This document shows positions 1 to 5,500 of a DNA stretch of 5,500 bases, piece after piece. Both the position numbers and the translations under genes were made by a program. Within the stretch, counting starts at the first letter, position 1. Each line of letters begins with the position of its first letter. Below the pieces are notes generated by a model, which did no database searches, was not told the origin of the DNA, and was given only the letters and a program-made list of their open reading frames with translations. The stretch comes from Bacteroidales bacterium. Lineage in GTDB: Bacteria; Bacteroidota; Bacteroidia; Bacteroidales; DYOH01. The stretch lies in contig DAOVUO010000217.1 of the NCBI GenBank assembly GCA_030632545.1, positions 1 to 5,500 on the forward strand, read 5' to 3'.

Positions 1-23
1 ACTTGACGCTTTCAACTTGTTCT

Positions 24-143
24 TTTGCCTTTTAACTTCCTTGAAAATCCTTTAAATAGCTCGCTATTCGCAGATTTTTCAACTTGTTAAAAAACAAAAT
101 AACTTGGTTTAAAACTGTCAATTTATTCCATCACAATCCCTTA
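24..143 (-). repeat. Left copy of 120-bp inverted repeat, probable inner end of an insertion element
   Basis: This segment is the reverse complement of 5381-5500 and matches at 119 of 120 positions; the only difference pairs base 49 with base 5475. Identity stops abruptly at 143, which suggests that base 143 is at or near the tip of a mobile element extending leftward out of the window. The match may also continue on the outer side, because the right copy is cut off by the window edge at the base matching 24. No long open reading frame runs through it, so this would be an untranslated element end. The motif AACTTG occurs at 14, 81 and 101. The family cannot be named without the transposase. 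Strand is given only relative to the right copy. Confidence 0.85.
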
Positions 144-183
144 GTATAAATATAAGCTCAAAAAAGAGAATTAGTGCGTTAAT

Positions 184-2040
184 CTAATTGGGTTTAAAAA
201 TCTCCTCCATTGATTCTGAAATCAGCTTTTTTAATTGTTTTGCTTGTGTCGATAATTCTTTTGCTGCAACCGACATATCTTCCGCAGTTTTTTGGTGTTC
301 GTTTGTTATTTCGCTGATTTGTTGAATAGATGAATTTATTGTTTCAACTCCGCTTTGCTGTTCTTTACTAGCTTCCACTATGCTTTTCACAAGTTCGGCA
401 CTTTTGATTATTTCAGGAATTGTTTTCTTAAGTTTCTCGCCAGCAAGTTTTGATACATCAAAGCCTTTTGTTGACAATTCGTTTATTTCTATTGATGCTA
501 TTTGAGTTTTATCAGCAAGTTTTCTTATTTCATTAGCTACAACGGCAAATCCTAATCCCGATTCACCTGCTCTTCTGGCTTCTAATGCTGCATTTATAGC
601 AAGAATATCTGTTTTATCAGCAATTTGTGAAATAAAAAATATTTTCTCGTTTATCTCTGAAATAGAGTTGATTGTCTGTAAAAATATTTCATTACTTTGC
701 TTCATCTCATTAGCAGAATTTGCTGATGTTTTTCCAGTAATTTCTGCTTTTTCAGTATTTGAATCTATTATGGCTAGCATTTGTTGCATAGATGTGGCAA
801 CTTCTTCTGTTGTTGATGCTTGTTCATTTACACGTTCCGAAATTTGTTGCGAAACTAAGCTTAGTTGATTACTTGCATTTAAAACAGAACTAGCAATATG
901 TCCAATACCTTCCATTATTTCTTTAAAAACAATGTTCATTTTATTTATAGAAATAAAAAGTTTTCCTATTTCGTCTGTACGTGTTTCGGCTAACCGGAAA
1001 TTCATTTGTTTATGCGACATTTTATCCATTGCTTCAACCACAATTTCAATTGGCTCTACAATGCTTTTTCGGATTAAAATGATTGTTACAATTCCATATA
1101 TTATCGACAATAATATGAACACTGCAATTATACCTTTTACATTTTTAACCATTGTAGCACGAATTTCAGAAATATCATGTGCAAAATATATTAAACCAAC
1201 TTTTCTATTTCCAGCATCTATTAATGGAAATTGACCTAAAACATAATCTTTATTATTTATCTTAAATTTATTGCTAATAATTGAACTTTCATTCGAAATA
1301 TTATTCAATTTTATGCTTGATAAGGAAATATTTTCACTCGTACTTGCAATAATTACATCCTTTTCCATATTATCCCACGACGACATATGCGGATTTGTTT
1401 CTTGTGCAGATTTCCATTTTTCTTGATCTAAATAGTTTTTATCTACTGTAACAATAAACTCATCACCCGTTTTAATTTTAAGTAAGTCAAAGAAATGTTC
1501 AATCTCCTGGCCTACTTCCATATAGCCAATTATGTTTCCTTTGTCATAATATGGTTTCACAACTCTTAAAGCAAATGCAGTTTTCCCAAGCTCCAATCCA
1601 GAAGCTACTTTTTTTGTTTTTACTGCATTTTTATAGGTAAATCTTGTTATCAAGTCATTATTCTTTTGTCGATTATGAACTCGCAAGAAGCACGTCATAT
1701 CTGGCTCAGGCATAATGTAGTATAGATGCGTTATACTATATCTATCTCTTATTTGCTCAAATTTTGGTTTTGAATAAGCATACAAACCATCAATATTTTT
1801 TTGCGTAAAAAATCTTTTGGCAGTATTATCAGCAAGTAAAAAATCAAGTGCTAACGATAGCTTTTGAGTCTCACTCGTTAGTATATTTTTAAATGATTCG
1901 TTCGCAATATTAAACTTATTTACAGAAATTAAATCAAGCACACGGTTATACGAATAAAGTTGAAAACTTACAGGTACAATAGCACTTGCTAAAAGTCCTG
2001 AAAATACAATGACAAATATTTTTTTTGATATTTTATTCAT
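184..2040 (-). CDS. Methyl-accepting chemotaxis protein, periplasmic Cache-type sensor, HAMP and signalling domain
   Basis: This 618-residue transmembrane chemoreceptor would sense a ligand outside the inner membrane and control a CheA-CheW kinase complex in the cytoplasm. A first membrane segment (about 8-28) is followed by a periplasmic region (about 30-298). That region resembles the double-Cache sensor of the dCache_3 type, with FLRVHN at 118-123, GLELG at 148-152 and IGYMEVGQEI at 171-180. A second membrane segment (303-323) leads into HAMP (about 324-376, with Pro330 and DEIG at 356-359). The signalling domain (about 380-610) carries the hairpin tip at 473-513. The tip reads EARRAGE (487-493) where most receptors have EAARAGE. 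There is no C-terminal CheR-docking pentapeptide. The ATG at 2038-2040 begins a typical Lys-rich signal-anchor. No che genes are nearby, so it must rely on a pathway encoded elsewhere. Domain architecture is certain; ligand and sensor subfamily are inferred. Confidence 0.93.
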   Translation of the reverse strand: MNKISKKIFVIVFSGLLASAIVPVSFQLYSYNRVLDLISVNKFNIANESFKNILTSETQKLSLALDFLLADNTAKRFFTQKNIDGLYAYSKPKFEQIRDRYSITHLYYIMPEPDMTCFLRVHNRQKNNDLITRFTYKNAVKTKKVASGLELGKTAFALRVVKPYYDKGNIIGYMEVGQEIEHFFDLLKIKTGDEFIVTVDKNYLDQEKWKSAQETNPHMSSWDNMEKDVIIASTSENISLSSIKLNNISNESSIISNKFKINNKDYVLGQFPLIDAGNRKVGLIYFAHDISEIRATMVKNVKGIIAVFILLSIIYGIVTIILIRKSIVEPIEIVVEAMDKMSHKQMNFRLAETRTDEIGKLFISINKMNIVFKEIMEGIGHIASSVLNASNQLSLVSQQISERVNEQASTTEEVATSMQQMLAIIDSNTEKAEITGKTSANSANEMKQSNEIFLQTINSISEINEKIFFISQIADKTDILAINAALEARRAGESGLGFAVVANEIRKLADKTQIASIEINELSTKGFDVSKLAGEKLKKTIPEIIKSAELVKSIVEASKEQQSGVETINSSIQQISEITNEHQKTAEDMSVAAKELSTQAKQLKKLISESMEEIFKPN

Positions 2041-2075
2041 AAGGATGCTTTTTATACGTTTACTATTTACTGTTT

Positions 2076-2106
2076 TTTTGATATTGTTATGATAACAATA
2101 TCAAAA
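2076..2106. promoter_or_regulatory. Perfect 31-bp palindrome in the leader of the chemoreceptor gene
   Basis: Two 15-base arms, TTTTGATATTGTTAT and its exact reverse complement, flank a single central base at 2091. The element lies 36 bp before the receptor start codon and downstream of the candidate promoter at 2143-2169, so it could be an operator for a dimeric repressor or a hairpin in the 5' untranslated RNA. It does not look like a terminator for the receptor strand, because the stem is AT-rich and is followed there by A residues, not a U tract. The symmetry is directly visible; the regulatory role is inferred. Confidence 0.6.
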
Positions 2107-2142
2107 TCATGTATTAAATATACTGCATGAAATATAAAAGTA

Positions 2143-2169
2143 CAAATATATCTCAATATATTTAATTGA
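2143..2169 (-). promoter_or_regulatory. Candidate Bacteroidota-type promoter of the chemoreceptor gene
   Basis: On the minus strand TATATTTG (2150 to 2143) matches the Bacteroidota -7 consensus TAnnTTTG exactly. No clear TTG -33 element lies 17-23 bases upstream, but the block TCAATTAAAT (2169 to 2160) sits in that position and recurs upstream of the cold-shock gene at nearly the same spacing. Transcription would start near 2136 and give a leader of roughly 95 nt that contains the 31-bp palindrome. Confidence 0.45.
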
Positions 2170-2227
2170 ACGAATAAAAATATGTGTTTACATTTATTAT
2201 TGCCGATTGACAATAGTTCAATAATTA

Positions 2228-2266
2228 TTAGCCACAGTTTGTCCCAAATATTGGGAAATGTGCTAA
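2228..2266. repeat. Imperfect stem-loop that includes copy 1 of a 32-bp dispersed repeat
   Basis: Bases 2228-2259 match 4811-4842 at 26 of 32 positions in the same orientation, starting with TTAGCCAC and sharing TTGTCCC and AATAT. This copy can also fold. An inner stem of TCCCAA (2242-2247) pairs with TTGGGA (2251-2256) around a 3-base loop. An outer stem pairs TTAGCCACA (2228-2236) with TGTGCTAA (2259-2266), leaving one bulged C. It lies 38 bp after the stop codon of the von Willebrand A gene and could stabilise the 3' end of that message, but the lack of a T run argues against an intrinsic terminator. It resembles short intergenic repeat families. Confidence 0.5.
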
Positions 2267-2303
2267 TTTGCTAAATTACATGCAATTAAGAATGTTTCTA
2301 TTT

Positions 2304-3950
2304 TTACTTTTTCACAGCTTTTACTTCTTTTACTAGTTTTAGTGCCACGTTTTGACTATTAATAAATTCGTAGTTTCCTTTGCTTACAGAGCTGAGTTCT
2401 TCTAATATCTTGTTTTTAACTTTTAGTTCTCCAAACTGAAATATACTTAGCGAAACATTACTTTTGGTTTTCTTTTTTATGAGTTTACTAAGCTTTTTAT
2501 CTACATGAAATCTTCCATCAGTAGCCAGAATAATCCGATTGTTTCCGTTTGCTATAAAATTACTCTCCGCCGTGGAGTAGGCAAGTTTTAATCCATCTGT
2601 TAAATTGGTAGAGCCACCACTCTTTAGCTCATCTAGCACTTTTTTTATTTTCTCCTTTTCGTAGCAAGATGTTGGTTTTAATACAAGTTGTGCTTCGCCT
2701 GAATAAATAATAATTGTTAGTATATCTGTTTCTCGTAAAATTAGGAGTAATCGCTTGAAAGATTCTTTGAGTAATGGAAGTTTCTCCTTTGAGTTCATTG
2801 AAGCCGAAACATCCAACAACAAAATCAAATTATTATCTGCATAACCATCCATAGATTCGTATAATTCTATTTCCTCAGTTTTATCTTTCATCGAATTTTC
2901 TATTTCAGCATACATACCCGAATTATTACTGGAATCAACTTTAATAATATAGGCCTGCTTTACATACTTTAGCATATAAATATTTAGTGCCTTGCATTTT
3001 TCAACAAAACTATTGTGCTGGTAAACGCATCTTATATTACAAACACCAACGGAACCACCGTATGCCATATTTGATAAATCCATCAAATCATTGGCCTCGT
3101 ATCTATCAATAAATTTCTGCTTTTTAATCCTAGATTCAGTTAGCACGAAGAAATAAAACCTATGATATTCGTAATTCACAAAGGAATTTATTTTAGGGTT
3201 TTTCTCGTAATCATTAAATCTACTTTCTGTTTCGCTTAGGTGATTTTTCATTTTGGCGCAAGGGAATTCTTCATCATATAGATATAAATACCAATTATCA
3301 AATAGCTCTAATTGATAATCAAGGCAATTACGCATGTGTTTTTCATATATTCTGTATGGATTATCCTTGTCGGCCTCTAAGGTTTTATCTACAATCTTAT
3401 CTATTTCGCCTCTAAATAGTTTTAGCAAAATATCGTATTTTGCGTATAAGTATTCTAGTTCACGATATAGCTTATTAAATTGCTTAAACTCATCTTCCTC
3501 ATATTTTTTGTAATAGATAATTACTCGTAGTGCTTTTCCTTTATCTAAAAGCGCATTGTAAACCACATGAATAGAATCGGTAATGGTGTTAAGTACCTTA
3601 TAAGTTGTACTATTTAAGTATTTTCTGATTTGCAATAGATTATAATACTCTACTCTATCGTCAATTTTAATAGAGCGGAAATACAAGTGCTTCGTAAAAG
3701 CTCTATCCTTTCCATCTTTGTATTTTTCGGGTATATATGAAGCTGCCGAAACATAGCCCGTAGTTTCCGACATTCCCCAAACAGTAAAATTCACATAATC
3801 AATATATTCATTTACTACTTTGAAATAATTTTTGTTAAATTCCTGTGATATTGTGTATTGATGCGAGAAAAGGACTAAAACTAGAATAATTAGCTTTTTA
3901 GAAATGAAAACTAATTCTGTGTAAAGTATATGTTTTTCCGTAGTAGCCAT
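2304..3950 (-). CDS. Exported von Willebrand factor A (VWA) domain protein with uncharacterised N-terminal region
   Basis: This is a 548-residue protein. A long polar N-terminus (1-19, KK at 18-19) precedes a hydrophobic stretch (20-29), which fits a signal peptide cleaved near 36 or an uncleaved anchor, so it should act in the periplasm or at the cell surface. The C-terminal VWA domain (about 373-545) has a complete metal-ion-dependent adhesion site: DVSAS (Asp380, Ser382, Ser384), a Thr in GGSTNLTDG (probably Thr448) and Asp478 in ATDG. It resembles the VWA domains of YfbK-type proteins (COG2304), which bind protein partners through a divalent cation. Residues 40-370 are Tyr- and charge-rich, with a probable helical stretch at about 155-250 and the Cys pair CNIRC at 304-308; I do not recognise this region. 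The only ATG near the start is at 3948-3950. The reductase gene stops 121 bp upstream, so the two could be co-transcribed, but I see no convincing promoter in the gap. VWA assignment is firm; biological role is unknown. Confidence 0.88.
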   Translation of the reverse strand: MATTEKHILYTELVFISKKLIILVLVLFSHQYTISQEFNKNYFKVVNEYIDYVNFTVWGMSETTGYVSAASYIPEKYKDGKDRAFTKHLYFRSIKIDDRVEYYNLLQIRKYLNSTTYKVLNTITDSIHVVYNALLDKGKALRVIIYYKKYEEDEFKQFNKLYRELEYLYAKYDILLKLFRGEIDKIVDKTLEADKDNPYRIYEKHMRNCLDYQLELFDNWYLYLYDEEFPCAKMKNHLSETESRFNDYEKNPKINSFVNYEYHRFYFFVLTESRIKKQKFIDRYEANDLMDLSNMAYGGSVGVCNIRCVYQHNSFVEKCKALNIYMLKYVKQAYIIKVDSSNNSGMYAEIENSMKDKTEEIELYESMDGYADNNLILLLDVSASMNSKEKLPLLKESFKRLLLILRETDILTIIIYSGEAQLVLKPTSCYEKEKIKKVLDELKSGGSTNLTDGLKLAYSTAESNFIANGNNRIILATDGRFHVDKKLSKLIKKKTKSNVSLSIFQFGELKVKNKILEELSSVSKGNYEFINSQNVALKLVKEVKAVKK

Positions 3951-4071
3951 AATTACATCAGTTTTATAGTATGGCGGTTTAATGCATAATCTTATTGTTT
4001 AATGTACGGAAAACTAAGACAAAGTCCTGAAACTTTCATTATAATTTAGTGTCACTATTTCATATTCTTCA

Positions 4072-4788
4072 TTATAAATTCCGCACATCCAATAATACTT
4101 CGCTATATTTACTTGGATTGAGGATTATTTGAAACAATAATTTGGCAATATCTTCGGGCTTACTCAAGTCTCCATTAGCCTTATAGTCTTTAAATCGTTC
4201 AACATCATTAAATTTTTCTTTTTCCAAATCCCTAATTTCGGTTTGCATCTGTGTATCTACTATACCTGGCGCAACAGAGAAAACATGAACTGGATTTTTA
4301 TAATACTTTTTTTGCTCATCGGCTGCCACCATGCTATACATATCCATTGCAGCTTTTGATGCACAATATGCCGACCAACTTTCAACTACATGTCGCCCAG
4401 CACCTGAACTTACATTAAGTATAAGTTTCTCAGTTGCAAGCTCTTTATATTGCTTAATGAACTTATTCATTAAAATAGAGCTAGCAATAGTATTGATATT
4501 AAAAAGCTTAGTGATTTCTTCGTCTGGATTTTGACCAACAGGAGCTACATCTCCTAAACTTCCGGCATTATTAATCAGTATTATTTTATCTGCATCAGTT
4601 AGTACAGGAAAACTATATTTATACACATCATCAATAATTGCAAGGTCAAGCACAATATGTTCATAATTTTTATGCTCAATTGTGTTTCCACGAGAAAGAC
4701 CAAATACTTTTGCTCCTTCGCTTAAAGCTGTATTTGCTAATGCTTTCCCAATTCCTCTGCTAGTTCCTGTAATAAAATAGTATTTCAT
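4072..4788 (-). CDS. Short-chain dehydrogenase/reductase, YueD (benzil reductase)/sepiapterin reductase-like
   Basis: This 238-residue classical short-chain reductase has a Rossmann fold and probably reduces a carbonyl with NADPH in the cytoplasm. The cofactor motif TGTSRGIG is at 7-14, with basic residues Arg11 and Arg33 (in LSRG) favouring NADPH. NNAG is at 73-76. The catalytic set is Ser128 (in NVSSGAG), Tyr141 and Lys145 (YCASK), and PGIVDT follows at 174-179. The stretches SWSAYCASKAAMDM, PGIVDTQMQ and DVERFKDY recall Bacillus YueD, an (S)-benzoin-forming benzil reductase; the physiological substrate is open. I chose the ATG at 4786-4788 because it gives the usual YxITG N-terminus. An in-frame GTG at 4816-4818 would add ten residues, but these lie in the dispersed intergenic repeat. 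Family certain, substrate uncertain. Confidence 0.9.
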   Translation of the reverse strand: MKYYFITGTSRGIGKALANTALSEGAKVFGLSRGNTIEHKNYEHIVLDLAIIDDVYKYSFPVLTDADKIILINNAGSLGDVAPVGQNPDEEITKLFNINTIASSILMNKFIKQYKELATEKLILNVSSGAGRHVVESWSAYCASKAAMDMYSMVAADEQKKYYKNPVHVFSVAPGIVDTQMQTEIRDLEKEKFNDVERFKDYKANGDLSKPEDIAKLLFQIILNPSKYSEVLLDVRNL

Positions 4789-4810
4789 AGTTTTTATAAT
4801 TTGTAAATTT

Positions 4811-4842
4811 TTAGCCACGGATTGTCCCGAATATCCAGAAAT
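4811..4842. repeat. Copy 2 of the 32-bp dispersed repeat
   Basis: This matches 2228-2259 at 26 of 32 positions and lies upstream of the reductase gene. Unlike copy 1 it does not form the inner TCCCAA/TTGGGA stem, because three adjacent bases differ (4835-4837). Its GCCACGGATTGTCCC core resembles short gccacgga-type intergenic repeats that I recall from other bacterial genomes. It overlaps the candidate -7 box of the reductase promoter, so its insertion or decay may have shaped that promoter. Confidence 0.45.
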
Positions 4843-4865
4843 ATACGAATGAATTATTCCTCAAT
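4838..4865 (-). promoter_or_regulatory. Candidate promoter of the reductase gene
   Basis: On the minus strand TTG (4865 to 4863) is followed after 17 bases by TATATTTC (4845 to 4838). This fits the Bacteroidota pattern TTG-N17-23-TAnnTTTG with one mismatch in the last base. A start near 4831 would give a leader of about 40 nt before the ATG at 4788. The AT-rich background makes chance matches likely, so this is tentative. Confidence 0.35.
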
Positions 4866-5056
4866 ATATTGTATTTAGATGACTTTTTGTTTTAGCTTGC
4901 TAGTATTCAGCAAGTAACGCAAGTATTTAACGGAATATATATTAAATCGTAGTTACGAAAATAACAAAAAGATTGGTAATTATATTTTTTAACTTTATAA
5001 TAATTAATTTAAAGTAGTAGGGTTTTAGAGATTTATAGTATAATTTTCATAAGAAT

Positions 5057-5084
5057 TTTATTTAATAGTGCTCAATTAAATAAA
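5057..5084. promoter_or_regulatory. 10-bp dyad upstream of the cold-shock -7 box
   Basis: TTTATTTAAT (5057-5066) is exactly complementary to ATTAAATAAA (5075-5084) across an 8-base spacer. An alternative, overlapping pairing joins ATAGTG (5065-5070) with CACTAT (5089-5094), and both cannot form at once. The dyad covers the place where a -33 promoter element would lie, so a protein-binding site is the simplest function. If transcription starts further upstream, it could be an RNA switch. AT-rich sequence produces such symmetry by chance fairly often. Confidence 0.35.
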
Positions 5085-5099
5085 TTAACACTATATTTG
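5072..5099 (+). promoter_or_regulatory. Candidate Bacteroidota-type promoter of the cold-shock gene
   Basis: TATATTTG at 5092-5099 is an exact match to the -7 consensus TAnnTTTG. No TTG lies at the usual -33 distance, but TCAATTAAAT (5072-5081) occupies that position, as it does upstream of the chemoreceptor gene (19 bases from block start to the -7 box there, 20 here). A start near 5106 would leave a short leader of about 24 nt, much shorter than the long regulatory leader of enterobacterial cspA. Confidence 0.5.
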
Positions 5100-5129
5100 C
5101 CAGCAATATTAATTTTTATACTTGATACG

Positions 5130-5321
5130 ATGAATAAAGGAACAGTAAAATTCTTCAACGAGACAAAAGGATTTGGATTTATTACTCCAGACGACGGAAG
5201 TAAAGATGTATTTGTACATAAAAACGATTTGAGTGAGCCTATAACTGAAGGCGACAAAGTTAGTTATGAGGTAGAGGAAAGTCAAAAAGGACTGAATGCG
5301 ACGAATGTGAAAATTATCTAA
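5130..5321 (+). CDS. Cold-shock protein, CspA family
   Basis: This 63-residue single cold-shock domain binds single-stranded RNA or DNA. Proteins of this family act as RNA chaperones that melt structured messages, in the cold or during general growth. RNP1 (KGFGFI, 13-18) and RNP2 (VFVH, 27-30) are intact, and residues 13-30 appear identical to the matching part of E. coli CspA as I recall it. Two aromatic positions used for base stacking in CspA differ: Phe8 replaces the Trp, and Lys31 stands where CspA has Phe after VFVH. The ATG at 5130 gives the usual MNKGTVKFFN start and length; an upstream in-frame TTG at 5097 would add eleven unrelated residues and overlaps the -7 box. The gene has its own promoter and terminator, so it is probably monocistronic. 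Confidence 0.95.
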   Translation: MNKGTVKFFNETKGFGFITPDDGSKDVFVHKNDLSEPITEGDKVSYEVEESQKGLNATNVKII

Positions 5322-5346
5322 TTAATCATTCATCTTTTTTTTTGAT

Positions 5347-5376
5347 AAAACCTGTCGTAGTGATAGGTTTTTTTTT
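5347..5376 (+). terminator. Rho-independent terminator of the cold-shock gene
   Basis: A 10-bp stem (5347-5356 with 5362-5371, one G-U pair) closes over the 5-base loop GTAGT and runs into a T tract through 5376. It begins 25 bp after the stop codon at 5319-5321, so it should end the cold-shock message. It lies directly beside the right inverted repeat, which starts at 5381. Confidence 0.9.
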
Positions 5377-5380
5377 GTTT

Positions 5381-5500
5381 TAAGGGATTGTGATGGAATA
5401 AATTGACAGTTTTAAACCAAGTTATTTTGTTTTTTAACAAGTTGAAAAATCTGCGAATAGCGAGCTATTTAAAGAATTTTCAAGGAAGTTAAAAGGCAAA
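5381..5500 (+). repeat. Right copy of 120-bp inverted repeat, probable inner end of an insertion element
   Basis: This is the reverse complement of 24-143 with a single mismatch (A at 5475). It begins with TAAGGGATTGTGATGG, five bases after the cold-shock terminator, and runs to the window edge, so the element presumably continues rightward. Because matching begins sharply at 5381, that base is likely at or near the element tip. Near-identity of the two copies implies recent duplication or gene conversion. No transposase coding is visible in the part shown. Confidence 0.85.

Larger units (their letters stand above)
4819..5129. other. Intergenic region between the divergent reductase and cold-shock genes
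   Basis: This 311-bp AT-rich region separates two divergently transcribed genes and must carry both promoters. Visible elements are most of copy 2 of the dispersed repeat, a candidate reductase promoter (4838-4865), a small dyad CTTGCT/AGCAAG (4896-4901 and 4909-4914) next to a 9-bp-spaced direct repeat GCAAGTA (4910 and 4919), the dyad at 5057-5084, and the cold-shock promoter block. The stretch 4926-5056 shows nothing I can interpret. The only open frames I noticed are about a dozen codons or fewer. Confidence 0.6.

Noticed and set aside
668..1234. Plus-strand open frames at 668-868 and 932-1234
   Set aside because: Both lie antisense within the chemoreceptor gene, which has clear domain support; their translations look like random hydrophobic sequence.
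4009..4016. TAGTTTTC on the minus strand as -7 box for the von Willebrand A gene
   Set aside because: It has one mismatch to the consensus and no -33 element at suitable spacing, so it is no better than chance here.
4021..4036. Small hairpin AAAGT/ACTTT as terminator of the reductase gene
   Set aside because: The stem has only 5 AT-rich pairs and no continuous T run follows on the minus strand.
4331..4534. Plus-strand open frame of 67 codons
   Set aside because: It is antisense to the catalytic core of the reductase and shows no domain or start signal.
4789..4818. GTG start extending the reductase by ten residues
   Set aside because: The extension lies partly in a dispersed intergenic repeat, and the ATG at 4788 gives the usual N-terminus just before the TGxxxGxG motif.
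4879..4917. Twelve-codon plus-strand open frame
   Set aside because: It is too short, has no support, and overlaps a dyad; such frames are expected by chance.
5097..5129. Upstream TTG start extending the cold-shock protein by eleven residues
   Set aside because: The added residues are unlike any cold-shock N-terminus, the TTG forms the end of the -7 box, and the ATG at 5130 gives the standard length.
5072..5257. Minus-strand open frame of 61 codons opposite the cold-shock gene
   Set aside because: It is a shadow of the cold-shock coding sequence on the other strand, with no recognisable protein features.
24..5500. The whole window as one transposon with 120-bp terminal repeats
   Set aside because: No transposase or recombinase is encoded between the repeats, so two separate element copies facing outward is the simpler explanation.

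Overview
The window looks like a stretch of chromosome from a member of the Bacteroidota. By eye it is about two-thirds A+T. None of the genes has a clear Shine-Dalgarno sequence, and two upstream regions carry a TAnnTTTG box, the -7 promoter element typical of this phylum. The protein sequences fit too, but I cannot name a genus.

The layout is four complete genes between two copies of one repeat. A 120-bp sequence at 24-143 reappears as its reverse complement at 5381-5500 with one mismatch. Both copies touch or run off the window edges. No transposase is visible, so the simplest reading is that they are the inward-facing ends of two identical insertion-type elements lying outside the window. 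Between them, on the minus strand, are a membrane-bound methyl-accepting chemotaxis protein (184-2040), an exported protein with a C-terminal von Willebrand A domain (2304-3950), and a short-chain dehydrogenase/reductase close to the YueD benzil-reductase type (4072-4788). On the plus strand is a 63-residue cold-shock protein (5130-5321) with its own strong intrinsic terminator, which ends five bases before the right repeat.

The genes do not form an obvious pathway. Gaps of 121-341 bp separate them, candidate promoters are visible for three of the four, and no che genes accompany the chemotaxis receptor. This looks like ordinary housekeeping and accessory content enclosed by inverted element copies, not a dedicated multi-gene system. 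A composite transposon or an invertible segment remains possible.

The noncoding DNA is the richer part. It holds a perfect 31-bp palindrome in the leader of the receptor gene, a 32-bp dispersed repeat present twice, a shared promoter-like block upstream of the receptor and cold-shock genes, and a dyad just upstream of the cold-shock -7 box. The most novel protein is the von Willebrand A protein, because I do not recognise its N-terminal 370 residues.
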